Source of the DNA: Halisarca cf. caerulea
Lineage: Eukaryota > Porifera > Demospongiae > Chondrillida > Halisarcidae
Reading direction: 5' to 3'
Length of the DNA: 15,000 nucleotides
Assembly: GCA_963170055.1 (NCBI GenBank)
Contig: CAUJGJ010000332.1
Coordinates: 35,001-50,000, forward strand
The translations under genes were made by a program, and so were the position numbers. This document shows positions 8,594-15,000 of this stretch, piece after piece. How positions within the stretch are numbered: the first letter of the stretch is position 1; each line of letters opens with the position of its first letter. Under the pieces are notes generated by a model. It did no database searches. It was not told the origin of the DNA and worked only from the letters and a program-made list of their open reading frames with translations.

Positions 8594-10515
8594 CATATGT
8601 GTGTGAGCATGCATGCATGTGTGCATGCGTATGTGTGTGTGAGCACGCGCGTGTGTGTGGTACATTATTGTCACAAATCTAATTCTATTAAATGGGGTCT
8701 CGTGTACAGCAGATACATGTACTGAGATCATTAGGTCAAATGTCACAAACTATATAACCGTAGATTACACTAGTCTTGTCAACCAGACCCTAGTTCACCA
8801 AAGAAAAAAATGGCAGATATAAAATGGCGAGGCCATTGAATTTATTATCTACCCATGAGATTCTAGATGAAGGCCTATGTTTGCAACTAGCATGAGGATT
8901 AAGAGGAATATAACAGACTGTTCACTTACCTTCATTTTAGCTCTTTCCTTGAGATCTGCTCCAGCACAGAAAACACCAGGCACAAGACTTCGTAAAATAA
9001 TAGTGCGTACACTGGGATCAAACATTGCACTAGTTAGCGCTTCTCTCATCTGAAGAAACAAAATACACATACTGACCATGCAAGGAGCAATGTCTCCAAG
9101 GCAACCCCACTGCAGACTAGTCTGGCATAGTTGATCCTATGCATGGTAAGCTTGAGGCAGATCTGAGAATGATTGGAAAAGGCTCTGCCAACTGCAGATA
9201 CCCATGCAGCAGTACACTCCATGCAACTAGTTGGTCTCATTTCCAGACCCAGCTCCGCCATTCTTTTCATACCTGCTATTGGAACCCGACACATAGGAGT
9301 TTCTAATGGCTTATAACCTCTGTGCTATACGCATACTAGTTTGACGTAACCAGACCCATTCTCGCCGAATGTTACAGGGCAAGCCGGTGATGTCAGTCCC
9401 CGAAAATGGCCGAGCGCGAAACGGGTCGGCTATGCCAGACTCAGTTAGTGTTTTCTGGTATTCAGTGCATTATCCCTTACACACAGGGACTACAGTGAAA
9501 CCTCTGTATTAAGGACACCATTGGGACCACAGTTAGCTGTTCTGTATAGTGAAACCTCTGTATTAAGGACACCATTGGGACCACAGTAAGCTGTTCTGTA
9601 TAGTGAAACCTCTGTATTAAGGACACAATTGGGAACACAGTTAGCTGTCCTGTATATGGAGGTGTCCTTATTTCCGAGGATTTACAGTAAATGTACACAT
9701 GGAAAGTTTTTAATGGAAACCACTACCCAGGAAAGGGCGGCATCCAGCCACCTCGTGCCTCCCTAACGGACCTAATGGTTATGGAAGTCTAGTAGTTGGA
9801 AGTCTGGAAGTTTCCATACATTTGACCTACCCGTTAAAAACAGTTTCAAATGTACACATGTCAATGTGAGGGACGTCAAATGGGGCAGAGCAGTGGTGTC
9901 CTGTTTAAGAAGGTTTCTGCATTTCATGCAGAGGTGTTCTTTAATAGAAGTTTCACTGTATTTGCCTGCAAGTTTGAAATGCACAACAGCTTCATTCATG
10001 CAGAGAAATACATGCCTGCTGCAAGTACGCATATACACGTTACGTACCCGACATGTGTAACTGGTGTGAAGCACAAGCATGCATGTATGCAGGATTTTGT
10101 AGACAGCTGCAGTGTGCAATGCAGATGGACAGTGAGCTTCAGGGTGCATGGTGCGCTTGTCACAGACGGAGATGCAGGTAAAACTCACCCCCTTCACGAG
10201 GTTCATACTGAGTGCATTCATGACCTGAGGTCTGTTCATCCCAAAGACTACAACCCCTGAAAGAGTGGGACGAATTCAGAAGAGAATGGCCGTGTTTGGT
10301 GCCCAGGAAGCCTCACATAACATACACTTCGCAATTAACGCATGTACCAAAGCACACAGCGTACCTTCAGCTTCTCCCTGCAAGCGTTCGACCTGGAAAT
10401 CCGCTCCTGATGTGTCGCTAAAGCGCGCGCGTTGTGATCCACATCGTCCCAAGGTCAGTGACACCACACATCCACGCTGCCAAACAGAAATCGACCTAAA
10501 TGCTACAGCGGCCAT
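471..10515 (-). CDS. AUH: Methylglutaconyl-CoA hydratase, mitochondrial (AUH-like), complete nine-exon gene
   Basis: Coding exons on the minus strand are 10515-10365, 10256-10189, 9049-8930, 8419-8272, 7598-7542, 4395-4208, 3652-3602, 2218-2171 and 548-471. All junctions are GT-AG, the frame holds throughout, and the product is 302 residues. Residues 1-35 (Arg-rich, few acidic) look like a mitochondrial presequence. The crotonase fold follows. [13 protein letters not shown] (about 100-112) forms the first oxyanion-hole segment; [13 protein letters not shown] (147-159) holds Glu152; [21 protein letters not shown] holds Glu172. These two Glu match the catalytic pair of AUH, with the same 20-residue spacing. 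The end, [19 protein letters not shown], is the family's C-terminal signature. AUH hydrates 3-methylglutaconyl-CoA to HMG-CoA in leucine breakdown. ECHDC2 is the nearest alternative, but the motif wording favours AUH. Intron 5 contains two other genes. Confidence 0.93.
864..993. repeat. Four-copy tandem repeat with GGGGGCCCCC palindrome
   Basis: About four copies of a roughly 33-bp unit (one shortened to about 27 bp) start near 866, 899, 926 and 958. Each contains a G-run followed by a C-run (TTGGGGGCCCCCTTGTG) and then CTGCTGCCCCTGCAAA. Copies differ mainly in the lengths of the G and C runs and in loss of one CTGCTG block. The unit is self-complementary at its core. It sits in AUH intron 8. 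Confidence 0.8.
1023..1710. mobile_element. TA-flanked inverted-repeat element (MITE-like) enlarged by an internal minisatellite
   Basis: The left end reads TACAGTGAATTAAACGTCTC and continues TAATCTGCC (1023-1051). The right end, read on the minus strand from 1710, is TACAGTGAAACCTCTCTAAT followed by CCGCC. The two ends are an imperfect inverted repeat sharing TACAGTGAA and the block CTCTAATCYGCC, with TA at both edges as in Tc1/mariner-type insertions. No transposase frame is present, so this is a non-autonomous copy. Most of the interior is the 15-bp minisatellite annotated separately. Confidence 0.6.
1140..1700. repeat. 15-bp minisatellite, about 37 copies, unit GGGGCGGATTAGAGA
   Basis: A nearly uniform 15-bp tandem array. 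Variants replace CGGATTA with CAGATTA, TGGATTA or TGGATCGT. The right two-thirds (about 1390-1700) are the most uniform and the left part is the most varied. The period is a multiple of three, so the plus strand shows a 225-codon open frame encoding an E-G-R/Q/W-I-R/V pentapeptide repeat. I regard that as a by-product of the array. The AUH transcript carries the C-rich complement. Confidence 0.9.
2546..2570 (+). repeat. Dispersed short repeat, copy 1
   Basis: This 25-base segment (GTACAGCCATGTGCT, one variable base, then TGGAAGACA) recurs at 3131-3155 with a single mismatch. Both copies are in AUH intron 7, in the same orientation. The origin is unknown; it may be part of a decayed interspersed repeat. 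Confidence 0.6.
3032..3195 (+). repeat. Partial direct duplication around 3032-3074 and 3153-3195
   Basis: AAGGAGAATTTTACACCA followed, a few bases on, by CACTAAAATCTCAT occurs near 3032. A close copy (AAGGAGAATTTCACACCA, then CACTAAAATCTCAT) occurs near 3154. The second dispersed-repeat copy (3131-3155) runs directly into the second duplicate. This looks like a decayed tandem or interspersed repeat. Confidence 0.55.
3453..3601. repeat. CA microsatellite adjoining AUH exon 7
   Basis: The left part (to about 3530) is CA interrupted by CGTG steps. The right part is a nearly pure CA tract to 3601 with a single T interruption near 3554. On the transcribed strand this is a GT tract, and its first GT (3601-3600) is the 5' splice site of AUH exon 7 (CAG|GTGTGTGT). 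Confidence 0.95.
3793..3820 (+). repeat. Poly-G tract (G14-A-G6-A-G6)
   Basis: Three uninterrupted G runs separated by single A bases lie in AUH intron 6 (3653-4207). The plus strand could form a G-quadruplex; the AUH transcript has the C-rich complement. No coding signal is seen elsewhere in this 555-bp intron. Confidence 0.8.
4836..4906. repeat. Hairpin inverted repeat (MITE-like), copy 1
   Basis: Two perfect 19-bp arms, 4853-4871 and 4877-4895 (GCTAGACCGTCCCAATAAG and its complement), flank a 5-base loop. Outside the right arm the sequence continues as GCGAGCCAGACTA. Read on the minus strand, the right end is TAGTCTGGCTCGCTAGACC, identical over 19 bases to the left arm of the element at 8181-8236. 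The left outer end (near 4836) is a decayed version of the same terminus. Confidence 0.7.
5342..6166 (-). CDS. ECI1: Enoyl-CoA delta-isomerase 1-like protein, mitochondrial, intronless, catalytic Glu missing
   Basis: An uninterrupted 274-codon frame. Residues 1-18 are basic with no acidic residue, and RRY|ST (16-20) fits the R-x-Y|S matrix-protease cleavage pattern. The crotonase fold is collinear with animal ECI1: SAGIDFSEL (81-89) is the first oxyanion segment, GHCLAGGC (124-131) the second, followed by CDYRIA. At the active-site loop, ECI1 proteins have an LNETQLGI-type sequence whose Glu moves the proton between C2 and C4. This protein has VPAARLGL, with Ala153 in that position. ECI1 isomerises 3-enoyl-CoA to trans-2-enoyl-CoA in beta-oxidation of unsaturated fatty acids. 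Here substrate binding may persist but normal isomerase chemistry is doubtful. The gene is nested in AUH intron 5 on the same strand and has no introns, unlike vertebrate ECI1, suggesting a retrocopy. The frame shows no decay. Confidence 0.88.
   Translation of the reverse strand: MSNLIRFSTVGAFVVRRYSTRNAKAIQLLRKNDFFVLEMNKSPVNAFDKAFLVDFQNALEEVKSSTPSGVLVTSRLQSTFSAGIDFSELYQRTKEGVEDFWREVQSLWLNTYTFPYPVVAAVSGHCLAGGCILLSCCDYRIAARGNYKIGVPAARLGLVAPKWFLLSLSATMGQRQTELMASQALVMDPSQAHKLGLVDELCDVDELEETSIVAMQKFLQVDREAQTAMKLSLRGDLAHYMQEHREEDIAKFVEWTTREKTQKILAKAYTKVQT
6167..6506. promoter_or_regulatory. Divergent promoter region between the two nested genes
   Basis: Both nested genes point away from this 340-bp interval. 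On the plus strand, CCAAT (6380-6384) and TATAAA (6418-6423) precede the ATG at 6507. On the minus strand, TTTAAATA (6208-6215) lies about 42 bp above the ECI1-like ATG. A minus-strand CAAGATGGCTGC (6371-6360) matches the YY1/TISU consensus SAASATGGCGGC at 11 of 12 positions. Its ATG opens only a five-codon frame ending in TAG, so it is a possible upstream ORF or a YY1 site. Promoter function is inferred from motifs. Confidence 0.45.
6507..7426 (+). CDS. H2C2 zinc-binding (retroelement integrase-type) domain protein, KRBA2-like, two exons
   Basis: Exons are 6507-7208 and 7313-7426, with a GT-AG phase-0 intron (CAG|GTGAGC to CTGCAG|ATA); the product is 271 residues. Residues 1-110 are rich in Pro, Phe and Ser with no recognised domain. 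Residues 130-257 resemble the module found before the integrase core in KRBA2-like and gypsy/Ginger-derived proteins: [10 protein letters not shown], a short W-containing segment, [13 protein letters not shown], then GHPGIRKTY. The zinc ligands are His219, His225, Cys254 and Cys257 (H-x5-H, CSAC). The intron splits this motif. Only 14 residues follow the second Cys before the stop, so there is no DDE catalytic core. It is either a domesticated fragment or a truncated element remnant. No function can be assigned beyond possible nucleic-acid or protein binding. It lies in AUH intron 5, antisense to the host. Confidence 0.6.
7947..8124. mobile_element. Decayed inverted-repeat element of the CAGTGAAACC family
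   Basis: The left end reads CAGTAAAACCTGTCTACAAA. The right end, read on the minus strand from 8124, is TACAGTGATGAACACTGCCT followed by TGAAGACCACC. The ends share the CAGTRA...CCTG...AAGAC framework seen in the better-preserved copies in this window (for example 12297-12763). There are no open frames. Confidence 0.45.
8181..8236. repeat. Hairpin inverted repeat (MITE-like), copy 2
   Basis: The left arm TAGTCTGGCTCGCTAGACCA (8181-8200) pairs with 8217-8236 at 18 of 20 positions around a 16-base loop. The loop CCCCAGTAAGTGCCGA resembles the inner arm of copy 1 (CCCAATAAGTGCCG on its minus strand). Copy 2 is therefore a shorter member of the same family as 4836-4906. Confidence 0.7.
8485..8660. 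repeat. TG microsatellite in AUH intron 3
   Basis: A pure TG tract runs about 8512-8589, flanked by TG interspersed with CATG, GCATGC and GCGCG steps. The AUH transcript carries CA repeats. It lies in the 510-bp intron 8420-8929; I see nothing else in that intron. Confidence 0.95.
9338..9441. mobile_element. Short inverted-repeat element (104 bp)
   Basis: The left end AGTTTGACGTAACCAGACCC (9338-9357) matches the minus-strand right end AGTCTGGCATAGCCGACCC, starting at 9441, with transitions and one 1-base gap. The match extends a few bases inward (ATTCTCG versus GTTTCG). There is no coding capacity. Similar ACTAGTYTG starts occur near 8769 and 9113, suggesting further decayed relatives. Confidence 0.5.
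9491..9689. mobile_element. TA-flanked inverted-repeat element with three 54-bp internal repeats
   Basis: TA dinucleotides flank both ends (9491-9492, 9688-9689). The 27-base termini match at 21 of 27 positions: left starts CAGTGAAACCTCTGTATTAA, right (minus strand) starts CTGTAAATCCTCGGAAATAA, and both continue GGACACC. The unit starting GTGAAACCTCTGTATTAAGG repeats at 9495, 9549 and 9603 with an exact 54-bp period. It is non-autonomous. Confidence 0.7.
9895..9960 (-). mobile_element. Solitary decayed terminus of the CAGTGAAACC family
   Basis: Read on the minus strand from 9960, this is TACAGTGAAACTTCTATTAA followed by AGAACACC, close to the terminus at 9491. A small hairpin CTGCATgaaATGCAG follows. 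I could not find a convincing partner end. Confidence 0.4.
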
Positions 10516-10518
10516 TTT
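10503..10518 (-). promoter_or_regulatory. TISU/YY1-like element at the AUH start codon
   Basis: The AUH start reads CAAAATGGCCGC on the minus strand, matching the TISU consensus SAASATGGCGGC at 10 of 12 positions and including the ATG. In mammals TISU drives initiation on very short 5' UTRs and doubles as a YY1 site, often in genes for mitochondrial proteins. Use in this organism is inference. Confidence 0.35.
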
Positions 10519-10702
10519 GTAGTTCTTCGGGGATTTTTTGTCGTTTTTAATTTAATATTCATTCCTACCCTATTGTATATGTATAATATAAATAACTTAG
10601 AACAAAGTAGTACGTATTTAGACATAATAATGCGTACAATACATACAACAACATAATACAATTACATATGCATTCCACTATAATATTTATTAGGAGTTCA
10701 TT
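10516..10702 (-). other. MCM2-AUH intergenic region (187 bp)
   Basis: Very AT-rich interval that must hold the MCM2 3' end and the AUH promoter. A minus-strand AATAAA at 10691-10686 lies only about 12 bases after the MCM2 stop and is the likely polyadenylation signal. A short AT-rich, TATA-like stretch lies at about 10570-10600. Confidence 0.6.

Positions 10703-15000
<4,298 letters not shown>

Larger units (their letters stand above)
9050..10188 (-). other. AUH intron 2 (no gene; transposon remnants)
   Basis: A 1.1-kb intron holding a TIR element at 9338-9441, a TA-flanked element with an internal triple repeat at 9491-9689, and a solitary decayed terminus ending at 9960. Open frames across 9772-10260 are not supported by homology or codon pattern. 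Confidence 0.8.

Noticed and set aside
9772..10260. Long open frames on both strands (155 and 136 codons)
   Set aside because: They cover AUH exon 2 plus intron sequence and a transposon terminus. Only the 68-bp exon part (10256-10189) shows family similarity.

Overview
The window is eukaryotic nuclear DNA, almost certainly from a marine invertebrate animal. A sponge is a plausible guess, but the sequence does not settle it. The genes have many short exons with GT-AG introns. The introns are packed with microsatellites, minisatellites and short inverted-repeat transposon remnants.

Three host genes lie head to tail on the minus strand. (1) The 3' part of MCM2, a replicative helicase subunit, is in seven exons from the right edge (15000) to a stop at 10703. 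(2) A complete AUH-type methylglutaconyl-CoA hydratase gene has nine exons from 10515 to 471, encoding 302 residues. I rebuilt every splice junction by reading frame and family alignment. (3) At the left edge is the start of a gene whose first 72 residues end in a glutamate-5-kinase nucleotide-binding motif. This is best read as ALDH18A1 (P5C synthase), with a CRE and TATA box just upstream. Spacing is tight: about 190 bp between MCM2 and AUH, and about 250 bp between AUH and ALDH18A1.

The 3.1-kb fifth intron of AUH (4396-7541) carries two nested genes, placed back to back. One is an intronless ECI1-like enoyl-CoA isomerase homologue (minus strand, 5342-6166) with an intact mitochondrial presequence but Ala where the family has its catalytic Glu. 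The other is a plus-strand two-exon gene (6507-7426) ending in an integrase-type H2C2 zinc-binding domain, KRBA2-like but lacking an integrase core.

The remaining DNA is intronic and rich in repeats. It includes a family of TA-flanked elements with CAGTGAAACCTCT-type termini; in one of these a 15-bp minisatellite of about 37 units seems to have grown out of the terminal repeat. There is also a 209-bp MITE with long terminal repeats, a hairpin family, three CA/TG tracts (one supplying the 5' splice site of AUH exon 7), a C-rich tract, and a 17-bp minisatellite. AUH, ECI1 and ALDH18A1 products all belong to mitochondrial metabolism (leucine breakdown, fatty-acid oxidation, proline synthesis). 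Apart from sharing the crotonase fold (AUH and ECI1), nothing in the sequence shows that they act together.
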